Shown: in pieces, positions 1 to 6,222 of the stretch
How the letters are laid out: each line of letters begins with the position of its first letter
Numbering within the stretch: position 1 is the first letter of the stretch
DNA from: Acidimicrobiaceae bacterium
GTDB lineage: Bacteria; Actinomycetota; Acidimicrobiia; Acidimicrobiales; UBA8190
NCBI GenBank assembly: GCA_003453695.1
Contig: DMNK01000060.1
Span: forward strand, 866-11,452
DNA: 10,587 nucleotides
Direction: 5' to 3'
The notes under the pieces: model-generated
Told to the model about the DNA's origin: nothing
Database searches by the model: none
The model's input: the letters and a program-made list of their open reading frames with translations, nothing else
Translations under genes and position numbers: made by a program

Positions 1-56
1 CCTCGGCGGCGCCTGGCCTCCTTCAGCGCCTCCGACGCCAGTTGCTCCCAGTTCAC
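1..56 (-). CDS. 5' end of an unknown leftward gene, cut by the window edge
   Basis: Reading the minus strand from a GTG at 56-54 gives MNWEQLASEALKEARRRR with no stop before the window edge. The composition (start, amphipathic charged helix, third-position GC) looks like a real N-terminus rather than chance. A -10-like TATCAT lies 6 bases upstream of the GTG and there is no Shine-Dalgarno, so the transcript would be leaderless. Eighteen residues are too few to assign a family. It lies downstream of, and in the same direction as, the HepT/MNT pair, but the 126-base gap and its own promoter argue that it is a separate transcription unit. Confidence is moderate that it is coding, and there is no basis for a function. 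Confidence 0.5.
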   Translation of the reverse strand, partial: MNWEQLASEALKEARRRR

Positions 57-62
57 CGGTCT

Positions 63-68
63 ATGATA
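63..68 (-). promoter_or_regulatory. -10 element for the left-edge gene, leaderless type
   Basis: On the minus strand TATCAT (5 of 6 matches to TATAAT) ends 6 bases before the GTG at 56, so transcription would start at or next to the start codon. No convincing -35 box is seen at 16-18 bases. The same TATCAT hexamer lies a similar short distance in front of the arsR-like gene at 9315. Confidence 0.4.
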
Positions 69-182
69 CCTTAAAAGGGATCAGTCTGCCGTCAGGTCGT
101 GCCCGGGCGAGAGCCGTCGGCGGGGCAGCGAGGGCGCGCTCATCGGCTTAGGCCGGATGTCCATCAGGAGCTCTGGCCAGCT

Positions 183-518
183 TCAGCCTGCGCCTGGTCG
201 ATCCAACAGTTGTCTGACGGCAGATTCAAGCTCAGGAACGTCGCGCTCGATGGTTGCAGCGATGATGGCATGCGAGGTGTCGAAATACCGATGGGCCAGA
301 CGGTCGCGCATTTGGGCTATTTGGTTCCAGGGAATGTCGGGCTGAGTTTCCACCAAGTCCGTGGGCAATGCCTTAACCGCTTCACCAATCTCGATCAGGC
401 GCACGCGGACGGCATCGAAGACGAGCCCATCGCTGAGGTTCCCTCGCTTCACGTGCTCGCGGATCGCGTCGATGGCCGCGAGGATGTCTTCGAGGGGCTG
501 ACGATCGAAGCGGCTCAA
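183..518 (-). CDS. hepT: HepT-family HEPN RNase toxin (DUF86), type VII toxin-antitoxin
   Basis: The 111-residue all-helical protein carries the HepT active-site motif RX4HXY as R71-DRLA-H76-R-Y78 near its C-terminal half, together with the family pattern IGEAVKALP (44-52). In this family the HEPN dimer cleaves RNA, and the partner nucleotidyltransferase silences it by adding AMP to the motif tyrosine; Y78 is present. Translation starts at TTG 518, which overlaps the antitoxin stop as TTGA (518-515). A GGAGG about 10-12 bases upstream supports that start, and no in-frame ATG occurs before residue 70. Length fits the family (about 110-140). The toxin lies second in the operon, so it depends on antitoxin transcription and probably on translational coupling. 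Family assignment is firm; toxicity is inferred. Confidence 0.92.
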   Translation of the reverse strand: MSRFDRQPLEDILAAIDAIREHVKRGNLSDGLVFDAVRVRLIEIGEAVKALPTDLVETQPDIPWNQIAQMRDRLAHRYFDTSHAIIAATIERDVPELESAVRQLLDRPGAG

Positions 519-1024
519 AGCGCGACCGCCTCCGACAGTACCGACTCAGCCACACCAGGTTTGAGATCGCGCGCCGGTACGAGATCGACGTGCACTCCGA
601 GAAGACGTTCGAGTTCACATTGGGCCCGGGCAAGCCCGATCAGACCTATGTTCGTCGCGACGTCCACGAGCAGATCCATGTCGCTGCCTTCGGATTCCTC
701 CCCCCTGGCCACGCTGCCAAAGACCCTGGGGTTCGAAAGCCCGTGGTGGGCCGCCACTTCTCGCACCTGGCCGCGACATTTCCAGACTCTCGCCCCGACC
801 GGGCCGCGCAGTGGTGAGGTGCGGGCGCGCACGCGCACTTCGAGCTCCAGACCTGTGGCCGCCACGAGGCGCTGGAGCGTCGGAAGCGAGGGTTGGCGTG
901 CGGAGGACTCGTAAGCACTGATCACGCTCTGGGCGACGCCGGCGCGCTTCGCGAGCTCGGCCTGAGAAAGGCGGGCGCGTCCTCTCGCTTCGCGAAGCAG
1001 CGATCCGGCCCTGGCATCGACCAC
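515..1024 (-). CDS. XRE helix-turn-helix / MNT nucleotidyltransferase fusion antitoxin
   Basis: The protein has 169 residues and two domains. Residues about 5-62 form an XRE/Cro-type helix-turn-helix (LSQAELAKRAGVAQSVISAY). Residues about 85-165 form a minimal nucleotidyltransferase with the full signature GSX10DXD: G103-S104, then D115 and D117, with the likely third carboxylate at D147 (VDLVP). All catalytic acids are present, so it should be able to AMPylate HepT. Free-standing MntA antitoxins are usually about 95-140 residues and lack the DNA-binding part; here repression and toxin modification are joined in one chain. The start is GTG 1024, with no clear Shine-Dalgarno and a -10-like TACGAT just upstream. 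It overlaps hepT by 4 bases. Autoregulation through the upstream repeats is likely but inferred. Confidence 0.88.
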   Translation of the reverse strand: MVDARAGSLLREARGRARLSQAELAKRAGVAQSVISAYESSARQPSLPTLQRLVAATGLELEVRVRARTSPLRGPVGARVWKCRGQVREVAAHHGLSNPRVFGSVARGEESEGSDMDLLVDVATNIGLIGLARAQCELERLLGVHVDLVPARDLKPGVAESVLSEAVAL

Positions 1025-1035
1025 GAAGGCACCAT

Positions 1036-1069
1036 ATCGTATTGTCGATCAAATGCGCATTGTCGATCA
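1036..1069 (-). promoter_or_regulatory. Promoter and probable operator of the antitoxin-toxin pair
   Basis: On the minus strand an 11-base direct repeat TGATCGACAAT occurs at 1069-1059 and again at 1051-1041, exactly 18 bases apart. TCGACA inside the first copy (1066-1061) and TACGAT (1041-1036) form a plausible -35/-10 pair with a 19-base spacer, and the second copy abuts the -10. Transcription would start only a few bases before GTG 1024. Direct repeats overlapping promoter elements suit binding by the XRE domain of the antitoxin, but no binding is shown by sequence. Confidence 0.5.
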
Positions 1070-1090
1070 CGACTCCAGGGATCAATTACC

Positions 1091-1153
1091 TGACATGACT
1101 GTCAGTCTTGACTGATCCATCTGTCAATTATTGACTGACTAACTGACTGACTA
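1091..1153. repeat. Cluster of TGAC/GTCA repeats upstream of the toxin-antitoxin promoter
   Basis: This AT-richer stretch is built from TGAC-type words. It includes TGACA-4-TGTCA (1091-1104), the palindrome GACTGTCAGTC (1097-1107), the palindrome GTCAATTATTGAC (1123-1135), and a 10-base direct repeat TGACTGACTA at 1132-1141 and 1144-1153 (12-base period). It is non-coding in all frames as far as I can see. It may be extra operator sites for the XRE-MNT protein, or a mobile-element or iteron-like site. Nothing in the sequence decides between these. Confidence 0.45.
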
Positions 1154-1155
1154 CG

Positions 1156-1316
1156 GGAGAGAGTTTCGGAGATATCCACAGATTACGTGAGAGTATTTCT
1201 CCTGGTCAGAGCGTTCTGTGGAGTTCCTGAGAGGCCCAGCAAGGCCTACGGATTAGAAGGTCGGCCGTTGAACCGCCGTTGAACCGCCAGGTCAGGGAGG
1301 TGCGGGCTGACCGTCG
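1156..1316. other. Remainder of the intergenic region, little visible
   Basis: The stretch between the repeat cluster and the end of the methyltransferase gene holds no credible gene or RNA. The only regularity is an 11-base tandem duplication, CGTTGAACCGC at 1266-1276 and 1277-1287. The two transcription units on either side both run leftward, so the 3' end of the methyltransferase operon falls here, but I see no hairpin followed by a T-run. Confidence 0.4.
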
Positions 1317-2057
1317 CTAGGCGATCGCGTGACCAGTAAGGGCGTAACGGTGCTTCACCTGCTCCAGCTTCCGGCCTGACTCTTCGTGGAGCTTCACAGC
1401 CGAGATCGCGACAAACCCAGCACCCGAGGTGACGTCGTCATCTGCGGACTCGACTCGGTATCGAGAAAGACCGGGAGGTTGCCGAAGGGTTGAGCGTCGA
1501 GCCGCCAGGGCAAATCCAGCATCCAAAAGGATTCTCTCGACCTCGGCCACGGTGTAGAAGCGAGCGTACCGGTAGACGTGATGACCATCTCGTCCACACT
1601 TCGCGTACGGATCTGCCCAGGCACTTCCGGCTGGGAGGAAGCCAACAACCACGCCACCACCATCGGCGAGAATCCGGTGAGCTTCGACGAGAGCCGCAGT
1701 TGGATTGGCAAGGAAGCAAAGGGTAAAAGCCAAGACGACGGTGCCAAAGGAGCTCTCGCCGAGCGGGAGCGCCTCGCCCTGCCCGAGGATGGCTGCGACT
1801 CCACGCCGCCGGGCGAGGGTCAAGGCAGGTTGGGATGGGTCGAGACCGAAACCGAAGCCGAGGGCTTCGGCGAATCGACCCGTCCCCACGCCGACCTCGA
1901 TTCGCGGCGAGGGCAGGGTGTCGACCAGCGGACGGAGGGCATCGAGTTCGATCAACATGATTGGCTTGTCCGTGGCGCTCTCATACCAGGCGTCGTAGGC
2001 GTCGGCCGAGGAATCGAACCATTGTGGCCGTGTGGACGCGTTCGACAGATGAGTCAC
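1317..2057 (-). CDS. Class I SAM-dependent methyltransferase (Methyltransf_11/UbiE-like)
   Basis: The 246-residue protein has the glycine-rich SAM loop IEVGVGTGRF (residues 53-62, with E54 in place of the usual D), an acidic residue ending strand 2 (GLDPS, D73), and a motif II/III region LPLGESSFGTVVLAFTLCFL (98-117). The N-terminal FDSSADAYDAWYE (14-26) is typical of this group. I chose GTG 2057 over an upstream in-frame GTG at 2132. Family similarity begins shortly after 2057, and a 15-codon frame with a good Shine-Dalgarno ends on this start as GTGA. The protein carries about 25 charged residues after the usual end (GFVAISA), rich in K, E and H. It is the last gene of the sulfur-type operon. 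The substrate cannot be read from sequence; a small thiol or metalloid acceptor would fit the context. Confidence 0.82.
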   Translation of the reverse strand: MTHLSNASTRPQWFDSSADAYDAWYESATDKPIMLIELDALRPLVDTLPSPRIEVGVGTGRFAEALGFGFGLDPSQPALTLARRRGVAAILGQGEALPLGESSFGTVVLAFTLCFLANPTAALVEAHRILADGGGVVVGFLPAGSAWADPYAKCGRDGHHVYRYARFYTVAEVERILLDAGFALAARRSTLRQPPGLSRYRVESADDDVTSGAGFVAISAVKLHEESGRKLEQVKHRYALTGHAIA

Positions 2058-2101
2058 GGGGACGGATTGGACCTGAGCTGTTCCACATCCACGGTATTCA
2101 T
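2054..2101 (-). CDS. 15-codon leader-like frame coupled to the methyltransferase
   Basis: On the minus strand an ATG at 2101 is preceded by AAGGAAAG about 8 bases upstream and encodes MNTVDVEQLRSNPSP, stopping at TGA 2056-2054. The stop overlaps the methyltransferase GTG as GTGA, and that GTG has no Shine-Dalgarno of its own. The frame is thus well placed to deliver ribosomes to the methyltransferase. The phrase VDVEQLRS resembles the opening helix of rhodanese domains, so it could be the stub of a lost rhodanese gene. This is a suggestion only. Confidence 0.4.
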   Translation of the reverse strand: MNTVDVEQLRSNPSP

Positions 2102-2120
2102 GCGTCGACTTTCCTTGTCC

Positions 2121-2138
2121 GAGTGCGCGCACGCACTC
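2121..2138. promoter_or_regulatory. GC-rich hairpin between dsrE-like and methyltransferase genes
   Basis: GAGTGCG (2121-2127) and CGCACTC (2132-2138) are perfect 7-base arms around a 4-base loop. It lies 30 bases after the DsrE-family stop and just ahead of the leader frame. There is no T-run on the minus strand, so it is not a classical terminator; it may attenuate or protect the intercistronic mRNA. Confidence 0.35.
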
Positions 2139-2167
2139 AGTCGGTTTCGAATGGCATTACGGATCAA

Positions 2168-2536
2168 CTAGTAGTTGAACGTGAGGGCGCCACCCTGTGT
2201 GAACTCGTAGAGCGAGGGGGCCCCTTTGACTTCAGCGCCCTTAACCCAGGAGGCCTCCTCGAGCTGGCGGGTCTTCACGCACACGGGACATGCGAAGAAT
2301 CGCCCACCCTTCTCGATGTACTCATTGTGCAGATCGGCAATGGAGGGCGCGTTGGGCACCGAAAGCTTCTCGCTGTAGCCCTCGGTGGCGATGTGCACTC
2401 CGTCCTTTGTGAGCCACATGACCGCTTCCTTCCCGGCACGGAGTGCTTCGACGCCGAGGAGATAGCCGATCAACACGGACTCGGCGTCATCGGCACCGTG
2501 GGTCTGGCCCACCACGACCTTGTCATCTGTTGCCAT
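2168..2536 (-). CDS. DsrE/DsrF-family sulfur-relay protein
   Basis: The 122-residue soluble protein matches the DsrE-like fold. It has an opening strand VVVGQTHGADD (7-17), a helix with AESVLIGYLLGVEAL, and the conserved segment GGRFFACPVCVKTRQL (77-92) with C83 and C86. In this family such cysteines carry persulfide sulfur between proteins, or the protein forms small oligomers that aid sulfur transfer. An AGGAGGA Shine-Dalgarno 8 bases ahead of ATG 2536 is the strongest in the operon. It follows the MFS gene by 56 bases. Next to a persulfide dioxygenase/rhodanese enzyme, a role as cytosolic persulfide carrier is the likeliest reading; the actual partner is inferred. Confidence 0.85.
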   Translation of the reverse strand: MATDDKVVVGQTHGADDAESVLIGYLLGVEALRAGKEAVMWLTKDGVHIATEGYSEKLSVPNAPSIADLHNEYIEKGGRFFACPVCVKTRQLEEASWVKGAEVKGAPSLYEFTQGGALTFNY

Positions 2537-2592
2537 TTCTGGTTCCTCCTGTCCTGGGTTGTGAGCCGGGCAGTGCCGGTCTCGTCTCTCAA

Positions 2593-3900
2593 CTACAGAT
2601 CGCTCATTTCCTCCACCAAGGCGGCGGCCCCGACCGCATCAGACGCCGGGACACCTCGACGGTGTGTCTCGTACATCCGTACGGCGACAACCAGTCCCGA
2701 CAGCCCGGTCAAGCCGGCTACGAACCAGATGGCGGCTCGAAGCCCAAAGGCGTCGGCCACGACCCCGGCCACCAGGGCCCCGATGGCGAACCCCGCGTCG
2801 CGCCAGAGGCGGTAGACGCCGACGGAGCGGGCCCGCCACGTCGGGTGGGCCACATCACCGATGGCGGCCAGCAGCGTCGGGTACACCATGGCCGTGCCGG
2901 CCCCGAGCAGCAGCGCCCCGAGCGCCCACGGCCAGAAGTTGTGCACCGCAGCGATCAACCCGATGGCAAGCGCTTGGAGCCACATGCCACCGGCGATGAG
3001 CCACTTGCGACCGATCCGATCGGAGAGCGCGCCGGTAACGAGTTGTCCCAGTCCCCACACCGCCGGGTACAGGGCGGCCAGGATGCCGATCCTCGACACC
3101 GACAACCCCGCCCGCGCAAAGAAGAGGGGGAAGATCCCCCAGGCGAGCCCGTCGTTCAAGTTGTTCACCAGTCCAGCCTGGCTGGCCGCCGACAATGCGC
3201 GCTCCTTCAAGCTCGTCAGCCAGAACACCTCCCTGGTGGACAACCCACCATGAGCATCCGGCGAGGCATCGACGTGGCTGGCCGCCTCGAGGCGGGCATG
3301 GCCATGGGTCTCGCGCACAAACAAGGACGAGAGCCCCAACCCGAGGCCGACCACGGCCATCCCGAGGAAGAAGGGCTGAGGACGCAGTCCAGCGTGGGCG
3401 GCGATGAACCCGGTGGCCAGGGCGGCAAGGGCCAGCGCGCCGTAGCCGGCCGCCTCGTTGAGGCCCATGGCCAGTCCACGGCGGCGCGGACCGACCAGGT
3501 CGATCTTCATAATGACGGTGGTGCTCCAGGTGAGCCCCTGATTCACCCCGAGGAGCACGTTGGCGAAGATGATCCACCCCCAACTCGGCCCGTAGGCGAG
3601 CAGGAACGGCACGGGGAGGCCAACCAGCCACCCCGCCACGAGCACCGGCTTGCGACCGACCCGGTCAGAGAGCGTCCCGGCCACGAAGTTGGTGGCCGCC
3701 TTGGTGGCCCCGAAGGCGACGATGAAGGTGAGCGCGGCGGTGAAGGCGTGGAGGTGGAAGACCCGCACGCCGAGAAGCGGCAGGACGGTGCGCTCCTGGC
3801 CGAGGAAGGCGCCGACGAGGGCGTTGACCCCGACGAGGAGCGAGAACTGGGCCAGGTTCTGTCGCAGACCAAGGCGCGTAGGCGCAGCTGCGTTGTTCAT
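2593..3900 (-). CDS. Major facilitator superfamily transporter, 12 TM
   Basis: The 435-residue membrane protein has two six-helix halves. Each carries the MFS loop 2-3 signature: GTLSDRVGRKPVL in the N-half and GALSDRIGRKWLI in the C-half. I count 12 hydrophobic segments with a longer cytoplasmic loop between helices 6 and 7 (around HGHARLEAASHVDASPDAHG). The start is ATG 3900, overlapping the upstream stop as ATGA (3900-3897). A longer in-frame start at 4032 would lie inside the MBL gene and add an Arg/Gly-rich, non-family stretch. The substrate is not recognisable; context suggests export or import of an oxidised or reduced sulfur compound. The last residues GAAALVEEMSDL reappear in a relic at 7798-7854. 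Confidence 0.9.
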   Translation of the reverse strand: MNNAAAPTRLGLRQNLAQFSLLVGVNALVGAFLGQERTVLPLLGVRVFHLHAFTAALTFIVAFGATKAATNFVAGTLSDRVGRKPVLVAGWLVGLPVPFLLAYGPSWGWIIFANVLLGVNQGLTWSTTVIMKIDLVGPRRRGLAMGLNEAAGYGALALAALATGFIAAHAGLRPQPFFLGMAVVGLGLGLSSLFVRETHGHARLEAASHVDASPDAHGGLSTREVFWLTSLKERALSAASQAGLVNNLNDGLAWGIFPLFFARAGLSVSRIGILAALYPAVWGLGQLVTGALSDRIGRKWLIAGGMWLQALAIGLIAAVHNFWPWALGALLLGAGTAMVYPTLLAAIGDVAHPTWRARSVGVYRLWRDAGFAIGALVAGVVADAFGLRAAIWFVAGLTGLSGLVVAVRMYETHRRGVPASDAVGAAALVEEMSDL

Positions 3901-5255
3901 CGGCCAGTGTCCAGTGGCCGGCCCGTCGCCTTCGCCCAGTCGGCCGGCCCGCCGAGGACCACCGTACGGTCCCGGTTGCCGCGTGCCTCCAAGATGCTGG
4001 CGGCGCTCATGGCCCGCTCGCCGTGACCGCACATGATCGTGAGGTGCTCACTGGGCAGCTCGGCCCGGTCGACCGAGCCCAGCTCGGCATGCAGGGCGCC
4101 GGGGATATGGCCTGCGACGAATTCGGCTGCCTGGCGGATGTCGAGAATCGTGCCTGTGGCCTCGGCGGCCGGAACGAGGGCGACACGGCTGTCCTCGAAC
4201 CCGGCCCGCCGCCACGCCCCCATCCCGCCCTCGAGCTCGCCTACGAGGTGCTCGTATCCGACCTTCAGCGCCTGGCGCACCACCTCGCCCCGGTCCTGCT
4301 CGCGATCGAGCACGAAGACGATGGGGCGGCCGTCTTCGACCAGCCACCCGAGCCAGGTGCCGAACTGGTCGCGCAGCTCGATCGAGAGTGCCCCGGGGAT
4401 GTGGGTCTCGGCATATGCCGTGATGGGTCGCACGTCGACCACCACTGCGCCGTCGTCGATACGGCGCCGCACGTCGATCGCGTCGAGACGCGCCAGCGCG
4501 GGCGGATCGGTGCCGAACACAGCGGGGCCTCGTCGGTTCACCTCACGCAGGCGGGTGAAGTAGGGCGGATACGTGCCGAGACCCTTGAAGAGAAGCTTGA
4601 CGAAGGCGTCCTCGTCGGGCGCGCCCAAAAGGGCGTTGCCCGCCTTCTCCGCCCCAATGGTGGTGGTCCGTTCGCCACCAGCCGGCGCCGAGCAGAACGA
4701 GCCTGCTCCATGGGTGGGGTAGACGGGCAGATCGTCGGGGAGCGTCAGGATCCGCTCGTGCAGCGAGCGCCACAGGCTTCGTGCCAGGTTCTCGGTCTGC
4801 TCCGGCGCGATCAGATCGGTGCGGGCCACCGAGCCGACGAGAAGCGACCCGCCCGAGAACAAGGCCATTGGAGCTGCGCCGTCGAGCAGCAGGTAGGAGA
4901 GGTGTTCGGGGGTGTGCCCCGGCGTGGCCAGCGCCCGCAGTGTGAGGCCCCCCAGGTCCACCTCCTCACCGTCGTCGAGACCGCGGTGGGGGAACTCGCT
5001 GTGGCCGGCGGCTGGCGCCAAGACCTGGGCGCCCTGGGCGGCGAGCTCCCGGCTCCCCGAGACGAAGTCAGCGTGAAGGTGGGTCTCGGCGCTGTAGACG
5101 ATGCGATCTCTGCTCTGCGAGGCGGCCCGCAGGTAGGGGCTGGGGTCACGCTCGGGGTCGATGGCGAGCGCCCGTCTGTCGCCGAGGTCGACGACGTAGG
5201 ACGAGTTACCGAGTCCCTCATCGACCACCGGGACGATGATGTCCGAGACGCTCAT
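3897..5255 (-). CDS. CstB-like persulfide dioxygenase with two rhodanese domains
   Basis: The 452-residue protein has three domains. Residues 1-245 are a metallo-beta-lactamase fold of the ETHE1/persulfide dioxygenase type, with THLHAD (H59, H61, D63), PGHTPEH (H114), D147 (SVARTD) and PTHGAGSFC (H182, C188). Residues about 256-350 are a rhodanese-like domain whose active loop reads FVLDREQD with no cysteine, so it is inactive. Residues about 360-450 are a second rhodanese with catalytic C409 (MCGHGERA). This order (dioxygenase, pseudo-rhodanese, rhodanese) is that of Staphylococcus CstB, which turns low-molecular-weight persulfides into thiosulfate; C188 sits where CstB has a functional cysteine in its dioxygenase domain. 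It should act in the cytosol on glutathione-, mycothiol- or similar persulfides. The ATG overlaps the preceding short frame as ATGA. Confidence 0.88.
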   Translation of the reverse strand: MSVSDIIVPVVDEGLGNSSYVVDLGDRRALAIDPERDPSPYLRAASQSRDRIVYSAETHLHADFVSGSRELAAQGAQVLAPAAGHSEFPHRGLDDGEEVDLGGLTLRALATPGHTPEHLSYLLLDGAAPMALFSGGSLLVGSVARTDLIAPEQTENLARSLWRSLHERILTLPDDLPVYPTHGAGSFCSAPAGGERTTTIGAEKAGNALLGAPDEDAFVKLLFKGLGTYPPYFTRLREVNRRGPAVFGTDPPALARLDAIDVRRRIDDGAVVVDVRPITAYAETHIPGALSIELRDQFGTWLGWLVEDGRPIVFVLDREQDRGEVVRQALKVGYEHLVGELEGGMGAWRRAGFEDSRVALVPAAEATGTILDIRQAAEFVAGHIPGALHAELGSVDRAELPSEHLTIMCGHGERAMSAASILEARGNRDRTVVLGGPADWAKATGRPLDTGR

Positions 5256-5404
5256 TGCGGCTTGGTGCCGGCGATGACGATGTAGCCCAGATAGGGAACG
5301 GCGGTCGAGGCTCGTCCTCCTGGGTGGATCACCCGCTTGCCGATAACGGCCATGAACTTGTGGGGGTCGAGCGCCGCCATCTCCCTCGAGGCCAGCTTGG
5401 TCAC
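5252..5404 (-). pseudogene. Probable internally deleted SAM methyltransferase remnant
   Basis: The frame is 50 codons from GTG 5404, which has GGGGAGGGA ending a few bases upstream; a longer in-frame start at 5443 is possible. The first part, DPHKFMAVIGKRVIHPGG, matches my recollection of the N-terminus of a class I methyltransferase group (about 250-290 residues). The last part, VPYLGYIVIAGTKPQ, matches the C-terminal strand of the same group. The SAM-binding core that should lie between is absent, so roughly 200 or more residues seem to have been removed in frame near residues 27-36. The stop still overlaps the MBL-rhodanese start as ATGA. It is first in the operon and may now serve only as a translated leader. 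The alternative is a genuine small protein of unknown function. Confidence 0.5.
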
Positions 5405-5457
5405 CGATCCCTCCCCGTTGTCACGTGCGGGCCTCATCTTCACCCAGGGTTTACGCT

Positions 5458-5489
5458 ATTGTCAAGCAGTTATTTGATCACTTGACAAT
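5458..5489. promoter_or_regulatory. Perfect inverted-repeat operator between divergent sulfur genes
   Basis: ATTGTCAAG (5458-5466) and CTTGACAAT (5481-5489) are perfect 9-base inverted arms around a 14-base AT-rich centre. Each arm holds a TTGACA hexamer on one strand, and the two point outward toward the divergent genes, so a bound dimer would block both promoters. No clean -10 is visible downstream of either hexamer. The ArsR-rhodanese protein encoded 12 bases to the right is the natural candidate to bind it. Confidence 0.65.
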
Positions 5490-5500
5490 GAGAATGGACG

Positions 5501-6190
5501 GTGAGCAGGATGTCCCTCGTGGGAGAGCGCGCCGCCAAGGACAACCTCTACGACGGCTTCGCCGAGGTGGCCAAGGCCCTCTCTAGTGGCCGCCGGGCGG
5601 AGATCGTCGACGTCCTGGCCCAGGGGGCGCGCTCGGTCGAAGAGATCGCCGTCGAGATCGACCAGAGCGTCGCCAATACCTCCCACCACCTCCGCGCCCT
5701 GGCCCGAGCCGGGCTGGTCACGACCCGGCGCGAAGGCACCCGCATCTACTACGCGCTATCCAGCGAGAGAGTGGCCGAGCTGTGGTCGGCGCTGTGTGAC
5801 GTGGCCGGCGAGCACGTCGCCGGGCTCGAGCGCTTGGCCGCTGCCTACCTCGGCGAACGCGACGGCATCGAGGAAGTCGGCCGCGACGAACTGGCCCGGC
5901 GACTCGAGTCAGGCGAGCTGGTCGTCCTCGACGTCCGGCCCGTAGCGGAGTTCGCGGCCGGCCACATCGTGGGGTCTCGTTCTGTGCCCATCGGAGAGCT
6001 GCGCAAGCACCTGCGGGCACTGCCCAAGGAAGTCGAGGTCGTCGCCTACTGCCGGGGCCCCTACTGCGCCTACGCGGACGAGGCGGTGCGCGAGCTCACG
6101 AAGAAGGGTTTCCGTGCCCGCCGCCTGGCCGACGGATTCCCGGAATGGCGACGCGCCGGCCTGCCGGTCGCCGTCGGAGCTGAAAGCTAG
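5501..6190 (+). CDS. ArsR-family repressor fused to a rhodanese domain
   Basis: The protein has 229 residues. Residues about 15-95 are a winged helix-turn-helix of the ArsR/SmtB type (SVANTSHHLRALARAGLV at 56-73, wing GTRIYYALS at 79-87). Residues about 125-225 are a rhodanese domain with VVLDVRPVAEFAAGHI and an active loop YCRGPYCAYADEA containing C184 and C189. Apart from C99 the DNA-binding half has no cysteine, so the usual dithiol sensor of BigR/SqrR regulators is missing. The rhodanese loop could act as the persulfide sensor instead. GTG 5501 is used here; ATG 5510, three codons later, is equally possible and matches the family length. It is divergent from the CstB-like operon and shares the 5458-5489 inverted repeat, which suggests control of that operon and of itself. 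Confidence 0.9.
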   Translation: MSRMSLVGERAAKDNLYDGFAEVAKALSSGRRAEIVDVLAQGARSVEEIAVEIDQSVANTSHHLRALARAGLVTTRREGTRIYYALSSERVAELWSALCDVAGEHVAGLERLAAAYLGERDGIEEVGRDELARRLESGELVVLDVRPVAEFAAGHIVGSRSVPIGELRKHLRALPKEVEVVAYCRGPYCAYADEAVRELTKKGFRARRLADGFPEWRRAGLPVAVGAES

Positions 6191-6222
6191 ATGGCGGCGG
6201 TGTCGTCCTCCGAGGTCCGACC

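Noticed and set aside
99..914. Rightward 271-codon open frame
   Set aside because: It lies antisense to hepT and the XRE-MNT gene, both of which have complete family motifs; its product shows only GC-driven composition.
1132..1153. CRISPR-like array in the TGAC repeats
   Set aside because: The units are only 10 bases with a 2-base gap, not repeats of 25 or more bases with unique spacers, and no cas gene is near.
2058..2132. Longer methyltransferase start at GTG 2132
   Set aside because: The extra 25 residues do not look like the family, the codon sits within a hairpin and no Shine-Dalgarno precedes it, whereas GTG 2057 has translational coupling.
2443..4026. Rightward 527-codon open frame
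   Set aside because: It is antisense to the MFS transporter, with low-complexity Gly/Arg/Pro/Glu-rich sequence and no domain pattern; a typical high-GC shadow.
3901..4032. Longer MFS start at 4032
   Set aside because: It would add 44 Arg/Gly-rich residues inside the end of the MBL-rhodanese gene, while ATG 3900 gives the ATGA overlap seen throughout the operon.
4023..5285. Rightward 420-codon open frame
   Set aside because: It mirrors the MBL-rhodanese gene, whose metal ligands and rhodanese cysteine are intact on the other strand.
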